Source of the DNA: Flavivirga rizhaonensis
GTDB taxonomy: Bacteria; Bacteroidota; Bacteroidia; Flavobacteriales; Flavobacteriaceae
Length of the DNA: 64,000 nt
Assembly (NCBI RefSeq): GCF_004791695.1
Contig: NZ_SRSO01000021.1
Location: 1 to 64,000 of the forward strand
Direction: 5' to 3'
The notes below the pieces were generated by a model, which ran no database searches, was not told where the DNA came from, and saw nothing but the letters and a program-made list of their open reading frames with translations. Made by a program: the position numbers and the translations under genes. Positions 20,031 through 28,608 of the stretch are shown here, one piece after another; the stretch's first letter is position 1, and every line of letters starts with the position of its first letter.

Positions 20031-21384
20031 TAATATAAGTTTTAATTTCTTTCACTACTCTTGGAGCCATTATTATGGTTGCTACCATAGTTGGAATTGC
20101 CATAAGAGCAAAAGTGCCATCAATTAAATTTAGCATCATACTAAAAGGCGTTGTAGCAGCTAATATGATACTTACAATATAAATATAATTATAATAATGC
20201 TTTTTCTCTGCACCTATTAAAAACGACATACATTTTGTGCCATAATAGGCATATGAAAATAATGAGGAAATACTAAAGATTAACACACAAAGCATTAATA
20301 AATATTTTCCATAACCAGGCATGGCAGAGGAAAATGCAGAAGCTGTTAAACTAACGCCATTATCAGACGTTGTTTCCCAAACACCCGTTACCAGAATAGC
20401 TAAAGCTGTAAGTGTACAGACGACCAGCGTATCTATAGCTGGCCCTAACATAGCTACCAAACCTTCACGTACCGGTTCATCTGTTTTTGCTGCACCATGC
20501 GCCATAGGAGCAGTACCTATACCCGCTTCATTTGAAAATGCACCACGGCGAATTCCTAACAAAACAAGTGCGCCAAGGACACCTCCTAAAAAAGGATCTC
20601 CTGTAAAATGATTAGCAGCAAAAGCGTCCGTAAAAATCATCATTAAATACTTAGGTACCACCTCGTAATTTGATATCAAAATATACAAAACCAATACGAA
20701 ATACAACAATACCATTGAAGGGACCATCTTAGAAGCCGCATTACTAATACGTTGTAATCCTCCAAGAATAATAACCGAGGTTAGAGAAACTAAAACAAAA
20801 GCAATAATTAGATTAGTCTTTAAACCAACAGCAATACCATTTGGTATTAATATAATATCGTTTATAGCTTGTGTTAATTGATTCACATTAACAACAGGCA
20901 AAGCGCCAATCATACCAAAAAAACTAAACATAACTGCTAAAGGTTTCCAGTGTTTCCCAAGGCCTTCTATAATAAAATACATGGGTCCCCCTTGTAAATC
21001 ACCTTTACTATCCTTACCACGATACATGATGGCTAATGTGGATGTAAAAAATTTGGTCGACATCCCTACAATAGCACTCACCCACATCCAAAACATAGCA
21101 CCAGGACCACCAAAAGAAATTGCAACTGCCACGCCTGCTATATTCCCCATACCAATGGTTGAAGAAAGTGCTGTGGTCAACGCTTTAAAATGGCTAATTT
21201 GCCCAGGATCATTAGGATCATCGTATTTTCCTCTTAATACCTCAACGGCATGACCTATAAACCTAAATGGTAAAAATCTTGACAAAATTAAAAGGTACAA
21301 CCCTCCTCCAATAAGTAATATTACCAAAGGCAATCCCCAGGCATAATCCGAAAAGGACTTAACTATTTGTTCTAATAGATTCAT
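20011..21384 (-). CDS. Alanine/glycine:cation symporter family protein (AgcS)
   Basis: This 457-residue inner-membrane carrier is predicted to take up alanine or glycine with sodium. About ten membrane segments are visible. Family-typical motifs include TTALSSTIGMGNIAGVA, GGPGAMFWMWVSAIVGM and GIRRGAFSNEAGIGTAPMAHGAA. The length is normal for the family. It lies 102 bases upstream of the DUF4212 gene on the same strand and may be transcribed with the acetate module, although a repeat sits between them. The final codons lie within an intergenic repeat sequence. Confidence 0.93.
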   Translation of the reverse strand: MNLLEQIVKSFSDYAWGLPLVILLIGGGLYLLILSRFLPFRFIGHAVEVLRGKYDDPNDPGQISHFKALTTALSSTIGMGNIAGVAVAISFGGPGAMFWMWVSAIVGMSTKFFTSTLAIMYRGKDSKGDLQGGPMYFIIEGLGKHWKPLAVMFSFFGMIGALPVVNVNQLTQAINDIILIPNGIAVGLKTNLIIAFVLVSLTSVIILGGLQRISNAASKMVPSMVLLYFVLVLYILISNYEVVPKYLMMIFTDAFAANHFTGDPFLGGVLGALVLLGIRRGAFSNEAGIGTAPMAHGAAKTDEPVREGLVAMLGPAIDTLVVCTLTALAILVTGVWETTSDNGVSLTASAFSSAMPGYGKYLLMLCVLIFSISSLFSYAYYGTKCMSFLIGAEKKHYYNYIYIVSIILAATTPFSMMLNLIDGTFALMAIPTMVATIIMAPRVVKEIKTYIRSVNRK

Positions 21385-21608
21385 AATTGCTTATTAGTTC
21401 AACTCATAAATGTATTAAATAAACTTCAAGTTCAATTTAATAAACAATATTTTAAAACACGTTGGAAGTTTAATTATGAATATAACAGATACAGGGTTGC
21501 AACAACTTGAGGATAGGGCTTTAAATTTCGAAAACGAAATAGTTAATAACTTTAATCTTAAAACTATCAAAACCTGATAAATGTAAGGTTTTAAAAGGCT
21601 GTCAAATA

Positions 21609-21616
21609 TAATTTTG
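21609..21616 (+). promoter_or_regulatory. Candidate -7 promoter box for the carbonic anhydrase gene
   Basis: TAATTTTG fits the Bacteroidota -7 consensus TAnnTTTG and lies about 20-38 bases before the possible starts of the downstream gene. No clear -33 TTG is seen at the expected spacing. A 7-base-pair stem (AAAACCT/AGGTTTT, 21569-21592) lies just upstream. Confidence 0.35.
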
Positions 21617-21653
21617 CATAGAACTTATTATACAAATGATTAAATTTTATATC

Positions 21654-22439
21654 ATGAATGCGAAAATCACTTTATTTTTAAGTATTCTTTTACTAACAAT
21701 CGTTTCTTGTACCTACTCTAAAAAGAATGCACACGAAAAAAATCAAGAAAACAAACATCACTGGAGTTATTCAGGAGAAACATCGCCAGAACACTGGATA
21801 GAAATTGAAAAGAATTCCGATTGTGGAGGTAAGTACCAATCACCAATTAATATTATCCATAAAAATGTCGACTCAGTAAGGATTCAGGAGGATTTAAAAA
21901 TACAATACACACCCACTACACTTATTAGTGAAGTTGAAAATAATGGCCATTCCATACAATTTGATTTTGAAGCTGGTGATTCCATAAATTACAAAAATGA
22001 AACATATTATTTAAAGCAAATACATTTTCATGAGCCATCGGAACATAAAATAAATGGTATTATTTACCCCATTGAAATGCATTTGGTTCATATTAGCAAA
22101 ACTGGAAAAATAACAGTTTTAGGGCTTTTAGGTGAAGAGGGTGACAAAAGTCAATTATTTGAATTCTTTGAAAGCTTTTTACCTATCGAAGAAGGTGCTA
22201 TAAAGGATATTCATCAAGAAATTGATTTATCAAGTTTACTTTTAGAGAATAAGCATTATTATTCTTATGATGGTTCTTTAACTACTCCGCCTTGTACAGA
22301 AAGTGTGAATTGGATTGTATTTAAAGAGCCTATTATTTTATCTGTTGAAGAAGTTTTGAAACTTAAAAGTAATATGCCGATTAATAATTATCGTAACGAG
22401 CAAGCTATAAACGAACGAATTGTGACTTATCATTTCTAG
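21654..22439 (+). CDS. Alpha-type carbonic anhydrase, lipoprotein
   Basis: The enzyme interconverts carbon dioxide and bicarbonate in the envelope. The lipoprotein signal ends TIVSC. The alpha-CA fold is recognisable from HHWSYSGETSPEHW, SPINI, the zinc histidines in HFHEPSEH and in EMHLVH, and the C-terminal DGSLTTPPCTESVNW. The length of about 261 residues is normal. I chose the ATG at 21654 because it gives a compact lipoprotein signal; an in-frame ATG at 21636 would add six residues. The gene is monocistronic or leads into the membrane protein 112 bases downstream. Confidence 0.94.
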   Translation: MNAKITLFLSILLLTIVSCTYSKKNAHEKNQENKHHWSYSGETSPEHWIEIEKNSDCGGKYQSPINIIHKNVDSVRIQEDLKIQYTPTTLISEVENNGHSIQFDFEAGDSINYKNETYYLKQIHFHEPSEHKINGIIYPIEMHLVHISKTGKITVLGLLGEEGDKSQLFEFFESFLPIEEGAIKDIHQEIDLSSLLLENKHYYSYDGSLTTPPCTESVNWIVFKEPIILSVEEVLKLKSNMPINNYRNEQAINERIVTYHF

Positions 22440-22551
22440 GATAAACATCGTCGAGTAGCTTGGAAGATGCATTAAATTATAGATATAGTAGTTTAGTAAT
22501 ATTAAGGTTACGATAATAAAAGTATATTTATCATAACCAATTCCAGTCATT

Positions 22552-23640
22552 TTGCAATCTAATCGTTTGTATTTTATTGATGCTGTTAGAGCATTTGCGA
22601 TATTAATGATGCTACAAGGGCATTTTATCGATACATTAATCGACCCTGTTTATAGAGACTCTACTAATATAGTTTACAATGTATGGTCTTATTTTAGAGG
22701 CATTACGGCACCAACTTTTTTCACCATTTCTGGTTTAGTTTTTACGTATTTATTATTACGCGCACATTCTAAAAATGATGATCAGCCAAGAATAAGAAAA
22801 GGTTTTTTTAGAGGGCTTTTACTTATTGGAATTGGTTATAGTCTTCGTATTAATTTAATAAGTTGGCTTAGTGGCTCCTTTAGTTCTTACTTTTTTGTAA
22901 TTGACGTATTACAGTGTATTGGTTTATCTCTTATTATTTTAGTCTCTTTACATATCCTATTCAAGTATTATAGTTATATTTTTTCAATTATTCTTTTTGC
23001 ATTAGGTTGCCTTTGTTTTGTTTCCGAACCGTTATACAGAGACTTGGTCATAGATAATTTACCACTTCCTATTGCTAATTATATGACTAAAATTAATGGA
23101 TCCATTTTCACTATTTTACCTTGGTTTGGTTATTCTGCTTTTGGTGCTTTTATATCTACTGTATTTTTTAGACATGTACATAGAAACCGTTTTAAACTAT
23201 ACACTGTAATTATGTTCTTTATAGTCGGTTATTTTCTTATTAATTATTCGTCTTGGTTACTTTTAAAACTGCATAGCATGACCAGTATTGAGTTATTAAA
23301 ATTAAGTGCCAGTTATAATTATCTTTTTACGCGTTTAGGAAATGTGTTAGTATTATTTGGTTTATTTTATGCTTTGGAGCGTTTTTTAAAACAATCTATT
23401 ATTGCTCGAATAGGAGAAAAAACACTATCAATTTATGTGATACATTTTATAATTTTATTTGGAAGTTTTACAAGTTACGGACTGAAGCGTTTTTTAAATC
23501 AAACTTTAAATCCAACCGAAGTTATACTTGGAGCCATTCTATTTGTAATTGTAGTCTGTTTTATATCATTTCATTATGCAAAAACAAATACGTTTGTATA
23601 TAATATAAATCGAAAATTAATTAATCGTTTTAAAAATTAA
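22552..23640 (+). CDS. Membrane acyltransferase-like protein (DUF1624 / HGSNAT-like)
   Basis: This is a polytopic protein of 362 residues with about ten membrane helices. The N-terminus FIDAVRAFAILMMLQGHFID, with an Asp and a membrane-embedded His, resembles the DUF1624 and heparan-alpha-glucosaminide N-acetyltransferase-like family, which moves acyl groups across membranes. The start is TTG at 22552: the first Met lies inside the first conserved helix (residue 19), so an ATG start would truncate the domain. The acceptor is unknown. The TfoX-like gene follows after four bases. Confidence 0.65.
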   Translation: MQSNRLYFIDAVRAFAILMMLQGHFIDTLIDPVYRDSTNIVYNVWSYFRGITAPTFFTISGLVFTYLLLRAHSKNDDQPRIRKGFFRGLLLIGIGYSLRINLISWLSGSFSSYFFVIDVLQCIGLSLIILVSLHILFKYYSYIFSIILFALGCLCFVSEPLYRDLVIDNLPLPIANYMTKINGSIFTILPWFGYSAFGAFISTVFFRHVHRNRFKLYTVIMFFIVGYFLINYSSWLLLKLHSMTSIELLKLSASYNYLFTRLGNVLVLFGLFYALERFLKQSIIARIGEKTLSIYVIHFIILFGSFTSYGLKRFLNQTLNPTEVILGAILFVIVVCFISFHYAKTNTFVYNINRKLINRFKN

Positions 23641-23644
23641 AATT

Positions 23645-24019
23645 ATGGCTTATGATGAATATTTAGCCGATAGAATACGGCAACAATTAAAAGAAAAACG
23701 AACCCACTTTGCAGAATTAAAAATGATGGGAGGTTTATGCTTTAAATTAGACAATAAAATGCTTTGCGGTATTCATATTGATAAAAAATATGGAGACAGT
23801 CTATTAATGGCACGCATTGGAGAATCTGTTTATGAAACTGAAATTAAAAAATCGGAATGTTTGCCTATGGATTTTACTGGACGCCCTATGAAAGGCTATA
23901 TTTTTGTAACACCTGACGGCTTTGATAATGATGATGATTTATCCTATTGGTTAGATTTGTGTATCAATTTTAATCCATTAGCAAAAGCAAGTAAACCTAA
24001 AAAAAAGAAAGCTAAATAA
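23645..24019 (+). CDS. TfoX N-terminal domain protein
   Basis: This 124-residue protein matches the TfoX/Sxy N-terminal domain: MAYDEYLADRIRQQL, then MMGGLCFKLDNKMLCGI, and a C-terminal Lys-rich tail. Gammaproteobacterial TfoX regulates competence, but stand-alone N-terminal domain proteins in Bacteroidota have no established role. It is spaced four bases after the acyltransferase-like gene and is likely in the same transcript. Confidence 0.8.
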   Translation: MAYDEYLADRIRQQLKEKRTHFAELKMMGGLCFKLDNKMLCGIHIDKKYGDSLLMARIGESVYETEIKKSECLPMDFTGRPMKGYIFVTPDGFDNDDDLSYWLDLCINFNPLAKASKPKKKKAK

Positions 24020-24065
24020 TTCTTTTCCGACAATTCTTTATCAATACTATTATAAAAAGTAATTT

Positions 24066-25196
24066 ATGAAATTTCGATTTAAGCTTTTAATATTCATCGT
24101 TCCCTTTTTGATTGGAACTAAAAGTACGAGTCAAAATATTAAAAGTGCTAGATACACTTCGGCTATATTTAAAGCACATCGTATTATTGACTCACTTCAA
24201 CAAAAGCAGAACATTCCTGGTATTGACATAGCTGTTTCTATAGATGACGATATTGTATGGTCTGAGGGCTTTGGATTTGCGGACATCGAACTTCAAGTAC
24301 CTGTCAGCTCAGGAAAAACTCTTTTTAGGATTGGTAGTGTATCAAAACCACTAACATCCACAGCTCTTGGTAAATTAATTGAAAACGGTAAGTTAAGTTT
24401 AGATTCAACCATTCAGGCATATGTTTCGTACTTCCCAAAAAAGAAATATCCCGTTACAGTAAAACAAATTGCTGGGCATATTGCAGGTATTAGACATTAT
24501 AGAAACTCAGAATATACTTCGGCAAAAAAATACAGCACGGTTAAATCTGGTTTGGATATTTTTAAAAACGATTCTTTATTATTTAAACCAGGAACGGATT
24601 ATTCATATTCTTCATATGGATTTAATCTACTGAGTGCTGCCATTGAAGGTGCAAGTGGTAGTTCATTTTTAGATTTTATGAAGCATGAGATCTTTTCTAA
24701 ACTCAATATGAATTCTACTTATGCTGATAAAAACGAAACTATTATTAGAAACAGAGCCTCATTTTATCAAATAGACGAAACAAACGCTATTAAAAATGCA
24801 ACATATGTAGATAATAGCTATAAATGGGCTGGAGGCGGATTTATTTCTACGACTCATGATTTAATAAAGTTTGGAAATGCCATGATTCAAGAAGCGTTTC
24901 TTTCAAATGAAACCATTAAAGCGTTTACTAAATCTCAAAAATTATCTAATGGAAAAAAAACGGGTTACGGTATAGGCTGGGGCATTATTAAAAGACACAA
25001 ACTAAAAGGTTTTGGACATGATGGTGGTTCTGTTGGTGGCATTACAAAATTTGAAATTTTTCCAAAAGAGAAGCTTGTCGTTATTGCTTTATCCAACTCA
25101 TCCAATGTCAATTATGGTAAAACCATCGAAAATATTGTAGATGTTTTTTTAGAAGCTAAAAATAATCTCTTAGAACCTAATCGTCCCGCAGATTAA
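24066..25196 (+). CDS. Serine hydrolase, beta-lactamase class C family
   Basis: This exported enzyme of 376 residues has the penicillin-binding/class C fold. An N-terminal hydrophobic segment with GTKSTSQ suggests a cleaved signal. The nucleophile motif SxxK is SVSK in RIGSVSKPLTS, the second motif YSSYGFN is the Y-x-x variant common in esterase-like members, and HDGGSVGG takes the place of the KTG box. It is more likely an esterase or peptidase than a true lactamase. It starts 46 bases after the TfoX-like gene. Confidence 0.85.
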   Translation: MKFRFKLLIFIVPFLIGTKSTSQNIKSARYTSAIFKAHRIIDSLQQKQNIPGIDIAVSIDDDIVWSEGFGFADIELQVPVSSGKTLFRIGSVSKPLTSTALGKLIENGKLSLDSTIQAYVSYFPKKKYPVTVKQIAGHIAGIRHYRNSEYTSAKKYSTVKSGLDIFKNDSLLFKPGTDYSYSSYGFNLLSAAIEGASGSSFLDFMKHEIFSKLNMNSTYADKNETIIRNRASFYQIDETNAIKNATYVDNSYKWAGGGFISTTHDLIKFGNAMIQEAFLSNETIKAFTKSQKLSNGKKTGYGIGWGIIKRHKLKGFGHDGGSVGGITKFEIFPKEKLVVIALSNSSNVNYGKTIENIVDVFLEAKNNLLEPNRPAD

Positions 25197-25547
25197 CAAA
25201 TATATTGTGTTTGTAAAAATATTCCGAGGTAGAATTTTTTATATCAGTAAAGGAATAAAGATTCATATTATTTGTTACTTATTTTTTAGAGATTGTAACA
25301 GTTTTGAGATATCCATAATAAATTAGAATATAGCCATCTAAAACAACCAAAATGTACACAAGTCCTTATAAATAGTTTTTAGTTTATTAAAAACTCCCTA
25401 GATTTGTTAACAAATATATAAGGATATATATTATTTCATTATTATCATTTATTGCATAACTACTCTCGTCTAAAATTAAGATTGATTAAAAATTAAACAT
25501 AGATTAAACCTCACCCTAACCAATCCTATCTCTCATAATTTTTATTC
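25197..25547. other. AT-rich intergenic region with two palindromes
   Basis: No gene is evident in these 351 bases. Two inverted repeats are visible. One is an 8-base-pair stem AGTTTTTA-gtttat-TAAAAACT at 25374-25395. The other is a perfect 14-base palindrome, ATTTGTTAACAAAT, at 25402-25415, which could be an operator for the downstream outer-membrane gene. Confidence 0.5.
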
Positions 25548-26810
25548 ATGACAAATAAACTTACTTTCCTAATGTTATTAAGTGTTTTAATTTCAAAGGG
25601 GCAAGAAAATAATTCCAATATTTTTAGCATCACTCCTGAAATTCTTATTGGCATTACAGGAGAACCTAATACAGGCTTTCCTGATAGAGGGCTCCAAAAA
25701 CAAGCCTTTATAAGCTTAGGTTGGCATCACACAACACACACACAAGAATGGGTTTCATATTTAAAAACCTCAAAAGCAGGTATAAGTTTAGGATATACAG
25801 ATTTAGCCAACAAAACTAATCTAGGAGAGATTTTCACAATACAACCTTTCTTGGAATTCAATGCTTTTAAATCTAAAAACATAAATCTCCACGTAGGTAC
25901 AGGAATTTCTTATGTTACTAAAAAATATCACCCAATTACAAACGAATTTAATAAAGCAATATCTACAGACTTAACTTGGTCTTTTAGACTATTCATGTAT
26001 TATAATTTAATGAAATATAATCAAGTTAATTGGCGAATTGGTGCTGGATATACCCATCATTCTAACGGACATACAAGATTACCTAACCAAGGTTACAACT
26101 CTTTTCTAATTAGCCTTGGATTAGAAATAAACACGTCTAAAAATTCATTAAAAAATTCAGCATCACCTGTAAAAATACCAAAAAAGACTATTTCAGATTA
26201 TTTCTCAATACGTTCTGGTTACGGGATACATGTACTTTCTCAAGCTTTTGATGATAAAAAAAGTGTATATACTATTTCGGGAGAATATGGTAAAATATAC
26301 AACAATACATTAAAACTTGGCTTAGGCGCATATTTTAGATTTTATCAAACATATTACGATTATATTTCAAATAATGAATCTCTTGTACAAAACGGCAGAG
26401 AATTTTCGGACTTGAAGTCTAATCCATTTACTAATGCTTTAAGTATTGGCATAACAGTCAATAGTGAATTGTTATTAAATCATTTCGGAATAGATTTACA
26501 GGTTGGCATAAATATTTTTAAACCTGCATATAAAATTGACTGGCGCATTAATCAAGGTTGGGGGGATGTTCCCAAAATTATTCCAGAAAGTGGTGGTAAT
26601 TATAGACTCGGTGATGTCGGTGAGTCTTACTTCAAGATTAAACGTACAATATCTGCTCGGTTTGGACTAAAATATTATGTTATAGGAACTGCTAAAAAAC
26701 CTGCTAATAATCTTTACTTAGGTGCTTTTATAAATTCAAATCTAGGACAAGCAGATTTCACAGAATTAGCCATAGGCTATATAAAAATTTTAAAATCCAG
26801 AAGTAAATAA
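25548..26810 (+). CDS. PagL-like acyloxyacyl hydrolase, outer membrane beta-barrel
   Basis: This protein probably removes an acyl chain from lipid A in the outer membrane. Residues 1-17 form a short signal peptide. The first half contains the PagL-type catalytic signature THHSNGHTRLPNQGYNS near residues 178-194, with the His and Ser of HxSN. The second half (about 215-420) is also built of amphipathic beta-strands and ends LGAFINSNLGQADFTELAIGY, which resembles the same signature with the His replaced. The protein of 420 residues is about twice the size of classical PagL. It stands alone, with long AT-rich gaps on both sides. Confidence 0.65.
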   Translation: MTNKLTFLMLLSVLISKGQENNSNIFSITPEILIGITGEPNTGFPDRGLQKQAFISLGWHHTTHTQEWVSYLKTSKAGISLGYTDLANKTNLGEIFTIQPFLEFNAFKSKNINLHVGTGISYVTKKYHPITNEFNKAISTDLTWSFRLFMYYNLMKYNQVNWRIGAGYTHHSNGHTRLPNQGYNSFLISLGLEINTSKNSLKNSASPVKIPKKTISDYFSIRSGYGIHVLSQAFDDKKSVYTISGEYGKIYNNTLKLGLGAYFRFYQTYYDYISNNESLVQNGREFSDLKSNPFTNALSIGITVNSELLLNHFGIDLQVGINIFKPAYKIDWRINQGWGDVPKIIPESGGNYRLGDVGESYFKIKRTISARFGLKYYVIGTAKKPANNLYLGAFINSNLGQADFTELAIGYIKILKSRSK

Positions 26811-26819
26811 CTGCAAATT

Positions 26820-27048
26820 TTAAACTCTGAAAAAACAGAATGTAATCATTTATTTCAAAGTCATTTATATAATTTCTCAATATCTAAAGAAACATTTCAA
26901 ATCCCAGCAGATATGCTCATAAAACTGTAGGGTTTATAAAAAAAGGGTATGTAAACCCTGAAAATTTACAATTTCAAAAAGAAATTATTTCTAAAATAGA
27001 TAATGTGGTTTCCAAAAAAGTAGAACTTTTTGATAATTTGGGGCATTA
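26820..27048 (+). pseudogene. Decayed reading frame between the PagL-like and XRE genes
   Basis: Two adjoining frames read like protein but need a frameshift to connect. The first encodes FSISKETFQIPADMLIKL and then meets a stop; the next frame continues as VGFIKKGYVNPENLQFQKEI and ends DNLGH before a TAA at 27046-27048. There is no start codon in good context. It looks like the tail of a lost gene. I do not recognise the family, and this could be chance in AT-rich DNA. Confidence 0.35.
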
Positions 27049-27136
27049 AATATCAGAAACTATATCAAAGCTAATACTTTCAAGAACAAAAAGATAAACC
27101 TTGCGGCATCTAAATTCAGGGTAAAAAAACTATAAA

Positions 27137-27394
27137 TTATACTCTTTCAGAAAAATATACATCGCATATTTCGGACAATGGAACTTCTAAAGCTTGACTT
27201 ATTTTGTATAAAGTATGAATAGTAGCATTAGTTCTTCCTTTCTCAATTCTTGAAATATTCGTTGTGTCAATTCGCGCCTCTATTTTACCGACCAAATCCA
27301 CCTGAGTGAAACCTTTTTCAAGTCTAATTCTTTTTATGTTCTGACCTATAATTTTTAAAACTTCTGACTTTTTCATATTTGCCATATTTGACAA
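27137..27394 (-). CDS. Small XRE-family HTH regulator
   Basis: This protein of up to 85 residues consists almost wholly of a Cro/CI-type helix-turn-helix: IGQNIKRIRLEKGFTQVDLVG, then NISRIEKGRTNATIHTLYKISQALEVPLSEI. It is expected to bind DNA as a dimer. Three in-frame ATG codons lie nine bases apart (27394, 27385, 27376) within a direct repeat. The shortest form, starting MKKSEVLKII, already contains the full domain. It overlaps the divergent small gene by up to 16 bases, so it may control that gene and itself. Confidence 0.85.
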   Translation of the reverse strand: MSNMANMKKSEVLKIIGQNIKRIRLEKGFTQVDLVGKIEARIDTTNISRIEKGRTNATIHTLYKISQALEVPLSEICDVYFSERV

Positions 27395-27588
27395 GTTTAA
27401 TAAAAAAACAAGAAATAGATTTTTCTAAATTAGTTGATAATTGTTCCCTTTCTCCAGAAGAATTCGAAAAACACCTAGATATGGGAGTCGAGATGTTGTT
27501 CTATATAGAAGAGGGTACTTTTGATCGAAAAGATATTCAGAATGTTGTTTTTGCTATAAAAAGAATTATAGATAACTTGAAGAAATGA
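27379..27588 (+). CDS. Small protein of unknown family
   Basis: The 69-residue product is not recognised. Its sequence (LSPEEFEKHLDMGVEMLFYI, then RKDIQNVVFAIKRIIDNLKK) has the amphipathic helical pattern of a real small protein. The start must be TTG, at 27379 or 27388, because no ATG precedes the conserved-looking part. It is divergent from and overlapping with the XRE gene, which suggests a regulated pair. It ends eight bases before an 89-base imperfect palindrome, the position of a cassette gene relative to its attC site. Confidence 0.55.
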   Translation: MPYLTSLIKKQEIDFSKLVDNCSLSPEEFEKHLDMGVEMLFYIEEGTFDRKDIQNVVFAIKRIIDNLKK

Positions 27589-27595
27589 GAATAAC

Positions 27596-27684
27596 TAAAG
27601 CTAACATTGTTGCTAAAAAATAATGCTAAATTAGTTGCTTAATAGAAAGTTAGTGCGCTTTTGTTACACTAACCGTTAACTTTA
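27596..27684. repeat. attC-like imperfect palindrome, element 1
   Basis: The outer ends TAAAGCTAAC (27596-27605) and GTTAACTTTA (27675-27684) are complementary at nine of ten positions. AGCTAAC and GTTAACT are each one base away from the integron attC cores RYYYAAC and GTTRRRY. Inside the right arm GTTAGTG/CACTAAC (27649-27673) forms a further stem. The length of 89 bases lies in the attC range, and the element falls directly between two genes pointing the same way. Confidence 0.45.
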
Positions 27685-27703
27685 ATTATAAAAACTAAAT
27701 ATT

Positions 27704-28600
27704 ATGAAGAAAATACTTTTACTACTGCTGTTTTTTTTAATGTTTTTAAGTGGTGTGAAAGCACAAACACGCGAACATAAATGGGTCAATGAAATGCACC
27801 AAAAAGACTATAATAACTTAATACATCTTACTTATTTCAGTAAAATACATCAAACCGCAATTGGGTACACTATTGCTTTACCACAAGGTTATGAGGAAAA
27901 GAAAAATGCTAACAAAAAATATCCAGTAGTATACTTCCTGCATGGAGGAACTCCTGGTAATGAAACCCGAACTGGATACTACAATTACGTAAAGCCCAAC
28001 AGTGAAATTGATTCAATAACTTCCATAATTTACGTTTGGAATAACGGAGGGAAAAATAAAAGTCATTACGATTTCCCCCAAATCAATTCATATGGAGAGT
28101 CTTCGTTTATTAAAGAGCTTATTCCACATATAGACAGCACTTATCGGACGATACCTGACAGGATGGCAAGAGGGCTTCAAGGTTATAGTATGGGTGGAAG
28201 AGCAGCTGCAAGGTATATTTTTAAATACCCTGATTTATTTTCGGTGTCAGTATCAATGGCTGGAGGCCATCAGCATGAGAAAAAAAATTCTGAATCCAAA
28301 GGTAACAATAGTGAATATCAACCTACAGATAATTCTTGGGATTTAGCAAAAATATATAGTGAAAATCCCGTTTTTCCAATAAAATTATATGTATTTGTTG
28401 GTACTGAAGACATGAATTATGAAGCCAATGTGGCATGGACAACCTTCCTAAAAGATTTAGGAATACACCATTCTTTCACTACAATAGAAGGATTAAATCA
28501 TCGTGAGCTCAAAAAAATGATGGAGCAACTTGGTCCGAAGACCCTTCATTTTATGCTCTATCAGAACTTTAAAAACACTATTGAAAAATACAATAAATAA
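27704..28600 (+). CDS. Secreted alpha/beta-hydrolase esterase (esterase D/PF00756-like)
   Basis: This 298-residue enzyme has a clear signal peptide (LLLLLFFLMFLSGVKAQ). The alpha/beta-hydrolase fold shows an oxyanion strand YPVVYFLHGGTPG, the nucleophile elbow GYSMGG with Ser near residue 165, an acidic residue in VFVGTEDMNYEAN and a catalytic His in IEGLNHRE. It resembles feruloyl- or acetyl-esterases of the esterase D superfamily. The gene is framed by two palindromic elements, 19 bases before and 8 bases after, the arrangement of a mobile gene cassette. Confidence 0.85.
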   Translation: MKKILLLLLFFLMFLSGVKAQTREHKWVNEMHQKDYNNLIHLTYFSKIHQTAIGYTIALPQGYEEKKNANKKYPVVYFLHGGTPGNETRTGYYNYVKPNSEIDSITSIIYVWNNGGKNKSHYDFPQINSYGESSFIKELIPHIDSTYRTIPDRMARGLQGYSMGGRAAARYIFKYPDLFSVSVSMAGGHQHEKKNSESKGNNSEYQPTDNSWDLAKIYSENPVFPIKLYVFVGTEDMNYEANVAWTTFLKDLGIHHSFTTIEGLNHRELKKMMEQLGPKTLHFMLYQNFKNTIEKYNK

Positions 28601-28608
28601 TAACATGC

